Part shown: positions 48,301 through 60,539 of the stretch, one piece after another
Position numbering within the stretch: position 1 is the stretch's first letter
Layout: every line of letters begins with the position of its first letter
Origin: Siniperca chuatsi
Taxonomy: Eukaryota; Chordata; Actinopteri; Centrarchiformes; Sinipercidae
Assembly (NCBI RefSeq): GCF_020085105.1
Contig: NC_058063.1
Coordinates: 19,460,262 to 19,524,261, forward strand
DNA length: 64,000 bases
Reading direction: 5' to 3'
Program-made: the position numbers and the translations under genes
The notes under the pieces: model-generated
Told to the model about the DNA's origin: nothing
Seen by the model: the letters and a program-made list of their open reading frames with translations, nothing else
Database searches by the model: none

Positions 48301-51300
48301 GTTTTCTGTTTGTTGTTTCTTGATCTTTAGAGGTCGTATCTTGACCGCTCACACTCTCACTTGTGAAGTGCTTATGCTTCTCAGGTTGTGAAATATAAAA
48401 GGTGCGTGTGTGTTGTGATTTTCCCTCCCATGGAAAGGAAAGTCACACCACGCCCACTCACCTGTCTCTCTGTTTGGCAGGTATGTAAATGTGGCAGGAC
48501 TGGTTGAGATGGGAGAATGATTCACACACACACATACACACATAGAGTAGGTCAAATGGCCATATTTTCAACCCTCAACTTGTTTTCCTTGTTTTATGTT
48601 TCTCTTGCCTTATACAGGGTCAAACACAGTTTCTTGGAAGCAAGGGAGCAAATTGACTTCCTTTAGCAATGAAAATAATTACAGCTGCACTGGCCTGTGG
48701 GATTGTCATGATTACCCGGCTAGACGTAGTGATTAGTCAGAAAATTTGTTTCAAGGCATGATGACTATGAGGAATAAAATGTGCTATATTACAATTTCTT
48801 CATTTTTTTTATCACAATCCGCTATTAAAGCTGTTCTAAACAATATTTGTACGTTAACAATGGATACATGTGAAAGGAGAATTATCATCCAACCCTGCAG
48901 TTCCTCTTATCTCTATGGAGCTTTTAAGCACCTTTGACCTCATTGTTTCGGCCCGCAACTTTACTGTTTTGGTTCACTCTCACCGCTGTCATTGGTGTCA
49001 TTTCCAGCCAAAGGAGGCAGCTGTTTTCAGCAAAAAAAGCTCTGATAAACTGTAAACTACCTGCCCAGCATCAAAAAGGTGACAGGCAAAGTTAGCAACT
49101 AGCTGGTGAATGGGAATAGAGCATTTGCCAGCTAAAGAGTCAAATATTTTCATTCAGGAGTTGGTGAAGTCCAAAACAGAGCTAAAAGCAAAGTGAAAAT
49201 TGGACTTTGGATGTTTATGTTATCTGCTGGATGTGTAAACAGGACTATGAAATAGATAACAAGACATTGACTCATACACACTTTAAGTTATTTCGCACCT
49301 CAGAAGTCGTGAAGTTGCTAGTTTTTCACACTTTGATAACTCAAACTCAACTCGTTTCGATGACTATCTTGCTAGTTAGGAAGATACTACATGTAAATAA
49401 GAGAAGAGTTTTTAGTGGTTGGAAGGCATATTTTTTTAAGGCAGTAAACAACCTATTTTCCCAACGACAATGAATTATAATGGCCTAAAACTAACAGAAA
49501 CAATAACATTTTAACAACAGATATGAGCTAATATAGAGAAATGCTAATAAATAGAGAATGCATATCATATTATGAATAATGACTTTCTGCTGTTTTCTTT
49601 TTAAATAAATTGGCTTGAGAACAAGGAGCAATGTCGTTTCTCTTCTCCACCTTGAGGCTTCTAATTTATGTCTTCATAATTGTTATGATATCACAATGGG
49701 CAATTTAATAACATTCAATTTAATGACAATATCACCACGGTCTGAACTCTGTGTGCAGCTGTACGTGACCGAGGCTCAGTGATGGCATGCAGAATAAAAT
49801 TAGCTCCTCTTATCGTCTTCTCCGTCTGTGCCAGGACTCTTCGCAATCTATATAGAGCTATGGGAACTGTGCTTTCTGCCGCCTGCATGTGCCTCTGTGT
49901 TATTCGGCTACCTTTCACCTCTGCACTCACAGTCTGTGTGTTTTATGTGCTTCTGTGCATTTGTTTGTTAACTTTCTCCATGTGTGCACGTTTGGACCTG
50001 TAGCATCTCACATTTTTCACGTTTCTCATTCCTTTCGGCTAATGATGCGCTACCTTCAGAGAGAGATAAGCGGACTCTCAGACAAAGTGTAGCCAAACAA
50101 GGTGCTGGGCTTTGTTAAAAAATATTTTTCTTCATCGTGCTGATGATTCAGCTTCTCAGTAATTACAGCTTGTGGCACACGCAAATAGTTTTTCTAGGTT
50201 ATTTTTTATAAAACGTAAAAAAGAAAAGCAGCTAGTTTGTAGTAAACCATGAATCTCCAAAATATCAACTTTTCATGAGATGTCCCCATGATTTTTTAAA
50301 TGGTTTATTTAGCGTGGGAAGTAGCATAATTTTCTCAGCCTGTAAAGGAACTCTTAATCATTGAGTTTATATGAAAAATTTTAAATCACCAAATTTGGAG
50401 ATATATGATTTTCACTGGACAGAAATGATTTTGGTCCATTCAAGCTGTTAGTGTCCGACCACTAACATATAAGCGCTTGCTGACAAAGTCAGCCAAGTCC
50501 AAGTCAGTACATCCACATTATTCCCCAAAATGTCACATAGAAAATTCACATTCTCTCAGCTCCTTTCTCTCTTGATTGATTTACAGATGTGTGATCAACC
50601 TGTAATTATCATTTTTCTGACAACAAACGTATACAGCAGTATATTATAGAGGTATATTATTGGGTTGTTATTACTCACTAACATGTTTGCAGCATTTCAA
50701 TAAGCTCATAAGTTTTTTTACATAAAATCTTAATCTGCATAGTAACTAGAACCTACGGCTGCCAGTTAAATCTAGTTGAGCAAATACTACTATATTTCCT
50801 GCTGAAATGTAGTGGAAATTAAGTAGAAACTAGCATAAAAGGAAACACTCAAGAGTACCTCATAATTGTAGTTCACTACAGTACTTGAGTATAAGTACTT
50901 TTAAGTAACTCCACCATTTGTGTGTTTTAATCAGTTTGTGTTGCAGTGACTCACATTGAAGATGTAGCTTCAGGTACATTTTCTTCACTATAAAGACTTA
51001 ATTATCTACTGATCAGCAGTACCAGCAGTGCTTTTTCTTTTGTACATTCCACACTGTCGCTTCCATGTATGTTGTTTCACAGTAAGAGCTATTGCACCAC
51101 ACAGACTACAGACTAGCTGCACTTACATTTCAGGCATTTACTGACATACATTTGTCAAGACTGAACCTGTTTTCTCCGGTCTCTGTAATCTGAGTTCTGT
51201 GAATTAGTAAATAGCAGCTGTACAATTACTTGCTATAACTGCCTCTTGAGGGCAGCGGAAACAAGTTGTGAACACAATATTGACATATCTATCATCAGCT

Positions 51301-53530
51301 TTTGGCTGCAAATTTAATTTCAGCTACTTCAGGCTATATACTGCCAGGCAGCTTAGTAACAATATATAATAACAATAACCTTTATTATAATTTGTTAGTT
51401 GATTTATATTTTGTATTAACAATCAGAATCTACAAAGTAACTTCTAACTAAAGCTATTAAATAAATGTAATGGAGTAAAAAGCACAATATTTGCCTCCAA
51501 AATGTAGTGGAATAGAAGTATAAAGTAGTATAAAATGGAAATAGCCAAGTAATTACCTGAAAATTGTACTTAGGTACAGGCCAAGAACAAGAAGAAGGAC
51601 ACAAAGAGGTAGTTTAGCAAATTGTCCTCAATGCCTCAGAGTATTACAAGTGGTTCAGAAGACCTAACACTAACTATCCTAGCTATATAAGCTGCATCAG
51701 CTAACTAGCTGCTAGCAGAAAACTAATGTTACCTCCTAACAACTTAAAATTCAGCTAAAATGATAGCCTTCACTAATAAATTCTGCCATATCCATTGATG
51801 TTTATACTTTCACATTAGCTTAGCTACGTAACTTTGCTACAATATAGTAGGGCATTGTGTCACTGTCTTTATCACACCAGCCTAGCTAGCGTTAGTTAAT
51901 ATAAATATGGAGAAGCTAGCTAAGTGTTAGTTAAAGCATCGTTCTTGCTGGCTAATCTACTATAAAACTCGTAATTTCCAAAATCATGCTGTTGAGTTAA
52001 AAAGTCAAAAGTATTTTTTTGGCGCTTTGAGCACCACAAGCTTAGTTCCATATAGTCCCATTATATTCAAAAAATGCCAATATCTCCAAAACTCGACAAC
52101 TCACACCAAAACAATATAGATGGATAAATAGCACTACAGTGCAGCAATGAGCCACTCTGACTTCATCACCACATGGTCAGTACACTGATCTCACAGTGAT
52201 GACAAAGGCAGCTCTGTTTATTTTCACCATGACTAACCCTGGACAGATGTCCTCGCACATCCTAAAACGGGGTGGAGCGCTACCTGACTGTTGTGTATCC
52301 CATCACCTACCTGGGCCAGAATCAAAAATATAAGCATTGGGTGTGTTTGGATGCTGTATTTTGGTTGGCTGGGTTTAATGGCACGGTACAATCACAGATC
52401 ACCTGCCACCCCATTTTTCTGCCTCTTGGTTTTCTCTTTAATTGATAAATTTACCTCTTTTTCTGTTCTCCATGCTCTGAAGCGTCCAGTGCCTGGGAAG
52501 GTGGGCGGGGACAGGGAGAGGGGGGACCAATCAAAGCAGAGGGCTTTCTATACCATTATTACCATAATGGGAGTGCTGTTGTTGTTGTTGTTGTTGTTGT
52601 TGCAGGATTTCTGGTTACCACTGCTCTTGTCAACTCAAAGCTGTTGAACATCAGAGTGTGCTGATGGTATCTGCAGTCTGGTTCCCTCTGCCCAGCAGTT
52701 GGGTGTTACCTCTGCTGTAACACAGGGCTGGAAAACTACAATGCTACTGTTAAAACATGAAATAAGGCCAAAAGTTAGATTAGATTGTAGATTAGATTGG
52801 AATACATGGCCAGTATGTTAGAACAGATTTCAGCAGAAAATAATAATAATAATAACTTTACTTATGTAGATATAGATAGAAGCTGATGAAATTAGATTAA
52901 TAATACCAGTCCCACCGGGATTTCCAGGTTTTACACTAGTCTTTAACAGCGGTTAAAAAACTGTGAAAGTCCTGTGGTATAACTACGAAAAGTGAATGAG
53001 AACAGTATGAATAGTAAAATAAAATCGTTATTTTCGTTAAATCGTTATTTTCAAACTTGTTTGCATCTTGTGAGTCCGAGGACATAATAATACACATATT
53101 ATACAGGATCTGATTAATCAGCATTGATCATAGAGCCAGCCCAAACACAACACAGCTGAACTAGCCATAAACATGAAAAAACTGAGCTGTTTTACCTTAA
53201 ACCAGGTTTCTCAAAAAACAAAATCCACCACTTCATTAAAATCAGAGGTTCATTCACGTTTCCATGTTACTGACATAGGGCCCTTTTTTGGTTACCTTTG
53301 GTGCCCCAGGGTATTTTAAGAACCTGGGGAACTTATAACAATAATAATAATAAAATAAATAAATAAAAAGACAACACAGGGATCAAAAAACACTAGAGGA
53401 CAAAATAAAGTTAAAAATGTGAAATTTGAAACTACATGTAGAGTTACATTACCAGACATTTTGCCAGAAAAAGGGAAATCGTTTAACTTAACTGAAGACT
53501 CAACACAACCCACGGTTATTCTTAATTTGT
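45350..53530. other. Gene-free spacer between the TRIM gene and the lectin pair
   Basis: No exon is supported. The TRIM promoter and any 5' UTR should be just right of 45345. Seen here: a LINE-type 3' tail at about 46800-46975 (ending near GACAATAAATCTAAATC), repeats at 47805-48015 and 48950-49080, 'stepped' AGTAAAAAG-type repeats at 50760-50910 and 51430-51570, and (TTG)n at 52577-52602. Open frames in this stretch lack family motifs. Confidence 0.6.
52577..52602. repeat. (TTG)n microsatellite
   Basis: About eight to nine TTG units in a row; it lies in intergenic DNA. Confidence 0.9.
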
Positions 53531-53536
53531 CTTCAG

Positions 53537-54036
53537 GAGAGCATCATGTTGTCAAGCAGTCAATATCTTGTGGTGGCTGGACCGAGTACAACAGTCGCTG
53601 TTTCCACTTTGTTGCAAAAGGGATGACTTGGGCTCAAGCAGAGGTAATCAGTATGATTTGGTTTCAGTGCTTCCACACTAAGATCACACTCTTTGTATTG
53701 AGTTGTATACTTAATGGATTTCTCTCAGAAACACCACCCTCACTCTCTGTTTGTCTCCACTGTGGAAAAGTGCAGTCCATGGGTGCAAACCTTGCATCTA
53801 TACATAACAAACCGGAGTACCATGAGATGTGTTGGAGGCTCTGATGCACAGCAAGTATACAATTCATCATTACACAAGTGCTCAAGGTTATTATTCTTAA
53901 AGTATTCTGTCTTATTCCGTCTTTTAGGGTGGATACTGGCTCTGGAGTGATGGTTCACCTTTCCACTACACAAACCGGTGTCCTGGAGAGCCTACTGGCT
54001 CACATGGCCAGCACTGCTCACAAAATAACTATGGAG
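53537..54036 (+). pseudogene. C-type lectin pseudogene (upstream copy of the tandem pair)
   Basis: Three blocks match exons 2-4 of the intact lectin downstream. 53537-53643 (GGWTEYNSRCFHFVAKGMTW) ends at a good donor. 53771-53854 keeps MGANLASIHN and then, after about 50 missing bases, GGCTCTGATGCACAGCAA; the deletion shifts the frame and brings in a stop. 53928-54036 (YWLWSDGSPFHYTN, CPGEP) ends at a donor. I find no signal-peptide exon and no last exon before the Tc1. The block retains the GEP-type sugar loop that the downstream copy lacks. It belongs to the small secreted fish lectin family with one CRD. A working but strongly altered transcript is unlikely. Confidence 0.8.
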
Positions 54037-54641
54037 GTAAATCTCAACACACTGTTTAAATTAAGAGTGTAATGAAGGAGGTGTGTAAATGATAAAAACA
54101 AATGGGGCATGAATTGAAAAGCTGTCAGTCAAGTGATAAATGTTCTAATAATACTGTAAATGATTTAAAAATAATTTTTTGTTACTCACAAATTACAAGT
54201 GCTGGTTTAAGTTTTGTAAATGATCATCTGAATCTGAATTTGGCAGTTAAAATAAATTATGTATGACAGACTGATAAATAAAACAAATAAGTCTGTTTAG
54301 TAAATACTATCTTTCAGAATCAAATCTTCAAATCAGTTGGTGGTCAGCAGAACACGTTGTTACATGATTTACTATGAACTATGTATTGCAACAAACATAT
54401 TACCATAGTGGTGTGATGACAACAGCAAATATTGGATTTAGATATAGTATACATCCACATGATATACAAGCTTTACCAAATAAACAAAGTATAAAGCTAG
54501 CTACAATGTTTAAAAACTAAAATACTTTTTTTTCAAATGACCTCTATGTAAAGAAGGTTTCAAATTGAAACAAATTGAAATTTTATACAACGTTTAACAA
54601 ATAATCATAGCATTATGGTAGATTACCTCCCATGTACAGAA

Positions 54642-54788
54642 CTTGCTGATATACTCGAATCAAGTAACCAGTAACTCTCATACTTCCCTGCCCCAGAACA
54701 TTTTCTCAGAAGCAGAAGTGTGTGAATTCAAGAATGGAGAAGTTGATCAATTATTGTATCGGAGTTATCACTGTATCTTTGCCACATA
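54642..54788 (+). repeat. Left copy of a ~150 bp direct repeat flanking the Tc1
   Basis: Shares phrases ACTTCCCTGCCCCAGAA, GTGTGTGAATTCAAGAATGG and GTTATCACTGTATCTT with 56443-56592, at roughly 90% identity by eye. The transposon begins right at its last TA. Origin and function of the duplicated block are unknown. Confidence 0.8.
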
Positions 54789-56417
54789 CAGTGCCTTGCG
54801 AAAGTATTCAGGCCCCCTTGAACTTTGCGACCTTTTGCCACATTTCAGGCTTCAAACATAAAGATATGAAACTGTAATTTTTTGTGAAGAATCAACAACA
54901 AGTGGGACACCATCATGAAGTGGAACGAAATTTATTGGATATTTCAAACTTTTTTAACAAAACAAAAACTGAAAAATTGGGCGTGCAAAATTATTCAGCC
55001 CCTTTACTTTCAGTGCAGTAAACTCTCTCCAGAAGTTCAGTGAGGACCTCTGAATGATCCAATGTTGACCTAAATGACTAATGATGATAAATAGAATCCA
55101 CCTGTGTGTAATGAAGTCTCCGTATAAATGCACCTGCACTGTGATAGTCTCAGAGGCCCGTTTAAAGCGCAGAGAGCATCATGAAGAACAAGGAACACAC
55201 CAGGCAGGTGCCGGATACTGTTGTGGAGAAGTTTAAAGCCGGATTTGGATACAAAAAGATTTCCCAAGCTTTAAACATCCCAAGGAGCACTGTGCAAGTG
55301 ATAATGTTGAAATGGAAGGAGTATCAGACCACTGCAAATCTACCAAAACCTGGCCGTCCCTCTAAACTTTCAGCTCATACAAGGAGAAGACTGATCAGAG
55401 ATGCAGCCAAGAGGCCCAGGATCACTCTGGATGAACTGCAGAGATCTACAGCTGAGGTGGGAGACTCTGTCCATAGGACAACAATCAGTCGTATACTGCA
55501 CAAATCTGGCCTTCATGGAAGAGTGGCAAGAAGAAAGCCATTTCTTAAAGATATCCATAAAAAGTGTCGTTTAAAGTTTGCCACAAGCCACCTGGGAGAC
55601 ACACCAAACATGTGGAAGAAGGTGCTCTGGTCAGATGAAACCAAAATTGAACTTTTTGGCAACAATGCAAAACGTTATGTTTGGCGTAAAAGCAACACAG
55701 CTCATCACCCTGAACACACCATCCCCAGTGTCAAACATGGTGGTGGCAGCATCATGGTTTGGGCCTGCTTTTCTTCAGCAGGGACAGGGAAGATGGTTAA
55801 AATTGATGGGAAGATGGATGGAGCCAAATACAGGACCATTCTGGAAGAAAACCTGATGGAGTCTGCAAAAGACCTGAGACTGGGACGGAGATTTGTCTTC
55901 CAACAAGACAATGATCCAAAACATAAAGCAAAATCTACAATGGAATGGTTCAAAAATAAACATATCCAGGTGTTAAAATGGCCAAGTCAAAGTCCAGACC
56001 TGAATCCAATCGAGAATCTGTGGAAAGAACTGAAAACTGCTGTTCACAAATGCTCTCCATCCAACCTCACTGAGCTCGAGCTGTTTTGCAAGGAGGAATG
56101 GGCAAAAATTTCAGTCTCTCGATGTGCAAAACTGATAGACATACCCCAAGCGACTTACAGCTGTAATCGCAGCAAAAGGTGGCGCTACAAAGTATTAACT
56201 TAAGGGGGCTGAATAATTTTGCACGCCCAATTTTTCAGTTTTTGATTTGTTAAAAAAAAGTTTGAAATATCCAATAAATTTCGTTCCACTTCATGATTGT
56301 GTCCCACTTGTTGTTGATTCTTCACAAAAAATTAGTTTTATATCTTTATGTTTGAAGCCTGAAATGTGGCAAAAGGTCGCAAAGTTCAAGGGGGCCGAAT
56401 ACTTTCGCAAGGCACTG
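54789..56417 (+). mobile_element. Tc1-type DNA transposon, apparently complete, with ~220 bp inverted repeats
   Basis: The ends are CAGTGCCTTGCGAAAGTATT and its mirror, flanked on both sides by the target TA (54787-54788 and 56418-56419). The two terminal repeats, about 220 bp each, match almost base for base, with only a few substitutions and small indels. The single transposase gene inside is open. Together these point to a recent insertion. Confidence 0.95.
55181..56203 (+). CDS. Tc1 transposase, intact 340-codon frame
   Basis: Cut-and-paste transposase of the Tc1/mariner superfamily. Residues 1-60 form the first helix-turn-helix (GYKKISQALNIPRSTVQ), GRPSKLS at 58-64 is an AT-hook-like motif, and 65-125 is the second DNA-binding half. 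The catalytic triad is present with DD34E spacing: D152 (LWSDETKIELFG), D243 (FQQDNDPKHK), E278 (SPDLNPIENLWK). The glycine-rich box KHGGGSIMVW is at 185-194. Length equals the family's usual 340. No stop or frameshift is seen, so activity is possible but not shown. Confidence 0.95.
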   Translation: MKNKEHTRQVPDTVVEKFKAGFGYKKISQALNIPRSTVQVIMLKWKEYQTTANLPKPGRPSKLSAHTRRRLIRDAAKRPRITLDELQRSTAEVGDSVHRTTISRILHKSGLHGRVARRKPFLKDIHKKCRLKFATSHLGDTPNMWKKVLWSDETKIELFGNNAKRYVWRKSNTAHHPEHTIPSVKHGGGSIMVWACFSSAGTGKMVKIDGKMDGAKYRTILEENLMESAKDLRLGRRFVFQQDNDPKHKAKSTMEWFKNKHIQVLKWPSQSPDLNPIENLWKELKTAVHKCSPSNLTELELFCKEEWAKISVSRCAKLIDIPQATYSCNRSKRWRYKVLT

Positions 56418-56442
56418 TATGTATTGTCCTTTTTCAACATGA

Positions 56443-56592
56443 CTTGAAGATATACTCAGATATTATCAATTAACCAGTAACTCTGATACTTCCCTGCCCC
56501 AGAATAATTTCTCAGAAGTGGAAGTGTGTGAATTCAAGAATGGAGAAGTCGATCAATTATTGCATCAGAGTTATCACTGTATCTTCGCCACA
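56443..56592 (+). repeat. Right copy of the ~150 bp direct repeat flanking the Tc1
   Basis: See the left copy at 54642-54788. It starts CTTGAAGATATACTCAG and ends near TCTTCGCCACAT. Twenty-odd bases separate it from the Tc1 end. Confidence 0.8.
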
Positions 56593-57688
56593 TCTTTTTT
56601 TACTGTGTCACCAGTGTTTGATGTGGTCAGTGAAACATGGACACAACACATCCCGCTAGCTGGCTGAGACTAAAATGAACATTTCTGACATTTGCCCAAA
56701 GACCTTTTTGTCCTCCTCTTAATAATAAAAAACTATTGACAATTTAAAAAAAAAAAAGGACATTATTTATGACTGCGAAAAGGGATGACTAGATGTGCTT
56801 TCAGCTGGACTTTTAAGTGAATTACTTAAATTTCAAACAGCAATGCAATTTGTATTTGATTCGCTCCTAAGTGATGTTGAATAATTTGGCTGCTAAAATG
56901 GATGCTGTATTGCAAGAGCTAATATTTTAGGAAAACAAATGAAATACGTTGTCAGTGAAGAGTTTACTGATATGTTCAATATCAACATGCAAATGAGGTT
57001 TTTGATTGTTTTTTTTAATTTTGCCTTAAGATTATATATATATATATATCAAAATTAATTTGGTTTCATATTTAAGCTCCAGATTCATTCAGAGGAATAC
57101 ATTATAATTCTTGAGTCAAATTAGTCATACAGAAGAGAACATTCTTCTCGTACGTGAAGCTTAAGAACAAATCTGTTCAAAAAACTGGTTATTGCATGAG
57201 GCCCATTGTATCTGGGAATGAAATTGATACAGATCCCAACATACTGGAAATTGCATTCTTCTCTATTAAAACCTGAGTACAGAAAACAAAAACTCTAAGC
57301 ACGGTCAGGTTCTACTAGTGGCAAGTGAGAAAATTGTTTTTTGCGTGATTTTGTGAATGGCAGGTAATAGAACATTATACCTGGCTTATCACCAAGAAAT
57401 GTCTACACACTTAGCCCTGTGTGTTTCTTTTTTTTTGTGTGGCCTTTCTTGTTATAGATGAAAAGACAACACACTGTATATAAGAACTGGTCTTTGTCTT
57501 GTTTGGCAACTTCCCACAGGAAGGCCAAAACCACAGGCTGATGAACATAATTCTGCAGCAGGTTTTGCTGTGACTCTTGTCTTTACTCTCTCCAACTCGT
57601 TTCTTCTACCTTTTTCTCTCTTCACTGACTTGTCTGTGGTTCTGTATTGAAGGTAATCATCATCTTTAACATCTGCATAATCTCCACC

Positions 57689-58959
57689 ATGATGATGCTG
57701 AGTGTGTCTGCACTTGTTTGTGCCGTAATGGTTCCGGCCAGAGCTGATGGTGAGTTTTAATCCCGATGCTTTGAGTTTTTTGTGTGTGTGTAAGATTTGT
57801 GCACATCCAATTAATGTAGCACAAGGACTACTGTACATTCACATTAGGTATAAAATTACCAGTAAGAGAATGGAAAATTTACTCAGATGCATTGCCTTTC
57901 TTCTCTGTTTCTCTTTAGCAGAGACTCACCTCGTCAAGAGATCAACATCTTGTCCCAGTGGTTGGACTGAGATCAACGGTCGCTGTTTCCACTATGTTTC
58001 AGCAGCCCTGACTTGGGCTAAAGCAGAGGTAATCAGGAGGATTTGGATGCAGTGTGCAATGCTTTCACATGTTTTTTTGGCATCGTCTGACTTGGTGTTT
58101 TTTCTATAACTTAAATTTATTTATTTATTTTTGGCAATTCCACTCTTTATCTCCTTTGAAGAAAAACTGTCAGGTCATGGGTGCCAACCTTGCCTCTGTA
58201 CACAACGCTGATGAGCATCATGACATTCAGAAGATGATAGTGAGGGTCACACATGCGTTTGGAAGAACATGGCTTGGAGGCTCTGACTGTCAAAACGTAT
58301 ATTATTTGTTATTACAATCACCCAAATATTATTTGTTTATTTATTTATAATTTTCATACAGTTTTCAATTCTGTTGTGTCTTATAGGAGGGTATTTGGTT
58401 GTGGAGTGATGGTACACCTTTCAACTATCAGCCCTGTGGAACGTTTGACAACCGTTGGTGGAAGCAGCACTGCTTACAAATGAATTATGGAAGTAAATCA
58501 CATTAAACACATTATTTCTATGAAGTGCTTGATGTATGAGTGGTGTGAATGATGATTATTTTTGGAAAATCCTCAAGTGAAAAATGTTGTTACAATTCTT
58601 TGGTTTTATCAAATCAGTTAACAGTCACCAATATACAGTACTACACTGTTTAATAAATCATTTACAGTAATGATTTTCTGTTTAGTAATTTTGTTATTTA
58701 TGATGCTATGAATGTATAATCACAATTACAATAGTGATGTGATGATAGCAGCCAAAAGTTTGCCATTAGCAGTGAGTAGAGATATTATTACACAGAAAAA
58801 GTACATTGCCATGCAGGATTAATTGGTATCATTAGGCAGTTTCAGGTTTTGGTTTGTGTATCGCTGACTTTTGTGTTTTTGGTACTTACAGATAACAAGT
58901 GCTGGGATGATGTGCAGTGTTCCACTAAACTTCCATCTGTCTGTGCCAAAAAACCTTAA
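57689..58959 (+). CDS. Secreted single-domain C-type lectin-like protein, intact, EPN loop lost
   Basis: Five exons: 57689-57749, 57919-58028, 58162-58296, 58387-58492, 58892-58959 (stop 58957-58959). Phases agree; 159 codons. Residues 1-19 are a signal peptide (hydrophobic LSVSALVCAVMV, cleavage after ARA). The rest is one carbohydrate-recognition-type domain: CPSGWTEINGRCFHY, MGANLASVHNADEH, TWLGGSD, GIWLWSDGTPFNY, CWDD and LPSVCAKKP. The family includes fish nattectin/ladderlectin-like lectins and type II antifreeze proteins. The sugar-binding EPN or QPD loop is replaced here by GTFDNRWW (120-127), and the mature part has nine cysteines (32, 43, 60, 100, 119, 131, 141, 147, 155), an odd number. 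Calcium-dependent sugar binding is therefore doubtful. A consensus AATAAA lies at 59275-59280. Possible roles are pathogen binding or an ice or mineral surface function; none is shown. Confidence 0.88.
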
Positions 58960-59274
58960 AGATTCCTCAACTAACGCAGAGGCATGAAGTACCATCATCA
59001 AAAACACTGGTGGCTGTGTGTTCATGATTAACATTCATATATCTTTGTGTCATCAGTCTCATATATAACCTGGAGGCTCTATTTCTCATTTTACATTTAT
59101 TTCTTTTCTACTGCTGCAATGCTACTTAAGAAATTAAGCGAAAAGTGACATAAACAGGAGCTGGATTGTCTCTTAGGCTTTGTGCCTTTAATAGGAGCAG
59201 ACTGAATGTGTTGTGAAAAGAATGCTTTTAGCACAGCTTTATTCTGGAGAGTCAACTGTTTTACTTTATGCAAA

Positions 59275-59280
59275 AATAAA
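59275..59280 (+). terminator. Polyadenylation signal of the lectin gene
   Basis: AATAAA stands 316 bases after the stop codon, in the right orientation, in an otherwise gene-free stretch. The 3' UTR would be about 330 bases. Confidence 0.6.
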
Positions 59281-59299
59281 AGTCTCAAGCATTGAAACA

Positions 59300-60539
59300 A
59301 ACTGTTTTTTGAATCTGTGTCAAATATACTGTTATTAGGAGTTTAGCACTCAGCATTAGGCAGCATGTCAAGATACAGATCAATATGTATTTCACTGTCT
59401 AAACATTACCATTACTGCTACAACATCCAAACCTCACATAGACTTTCCTGTTTACAACAAAGTGGCAGGGGCCATTTTGTTTTGCCAGACAGTGCCTGCT
59501 GCAGAGCAAAATGTAACTTAATCAATTGAAAACTATAATTTGTAGATGCTCTATATGACGTGTGTGGTTTTGAGTGGAACTCCTGGGTCTTTATGAAAGT
59601 GCTTGTTGCCACAGATGTAATTTTAAATATATATCCTGATGTGCTCAAAAATGATTCGGTGTGGACTGACTGTTTCAAACGCAACATTGTAACAAGATTA
59701 CAAAGGCAGGAAGAATTTAAAAATGACAAAGAAATTATTGTATTTGACATGAAACAAATAGATCTGTTCCCTTTCATGAATTACATTTCCTATAAAACAG
59801 AAATCCAAATAAATACAATACAGATCATTTCTCAAGAGACATGACACATGAGGGAAATTACAATCTGGCACAGTCCTGATGTATGATTTGTTTGTGTTCC
59901 CCATTATTCTGGAAAGTTTTGTCGCTGTTAATAATGTCCTGTCCTGATCTTGCTGCTTTCAGTCCTGATCCCATTGCAATCCTGGGTAAGAGCTGACTGT
60001 TGAAGAGCTTCTGCCCAAAAACCTTGGTTGGTCCAAGGATTAAGTATGATAACTACATGATATTACTTCTTTCACCTGTAGCTTTCTCATGTGGCTCCAA
60101 TTTGTGAAAAAAGGCCAACAGATTTTCCTAATGTAAACTGAGCAAATTGACATGTTATGATGCCATGCTAAAACAGCTGTGGCATATGAAATGACAGATG
60201 AAAGATAGCTCTTTTTTAGCCAGACCCACAAGGTTTACAATCATGTGCTAGCCTTTAAGTCATAGTTATATCCCTGATAAACAAATTTCTTCATCCTTCT
60301 TCATGTCGTGAATAAATGGGCTTAAGAATGCATTCATCAGTCATTTAACTATGTTTCATTTTCTGGTTTGAATATACAGTGCTGTATTCATTTCAGTTCA
60401 GTTGTTCAATTTCAATATTATTCCTTCACAGTCAGCTGTGCAAGGAACCTCCTTCTAGTCCTGCACCTGCTAAACAAGTTTTAAGCCAATATGGCTAAAC
60501 ATGAAATCAAGTCTCCATATTTGTGGATGACTGATTTCT
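59300..60539. other. Spacer between lectin and the orphan minus-strand gene
   Basis: The two genes are tail to tail. I see no exon. A 94-codon open frame (59560-59844, plus) has no recognisable motif and no splice context, so I leave it as chance. Confidence 0.55.

Noticed and set aside
54186-54215. Possible last exon of the lectin pseudogene (TTACAAGTGCTGG)
   Set aside because: Short match only, and it is out of order relative to flanking intron similarity with the intact gene, so probably chance.
57747-58109. Longer upstream start for the lectin (frame running through intron 1)
   Set aside because: The spliced form from 57689 has a proper signal peptide and correct phase; the longer frame is intron read-through.
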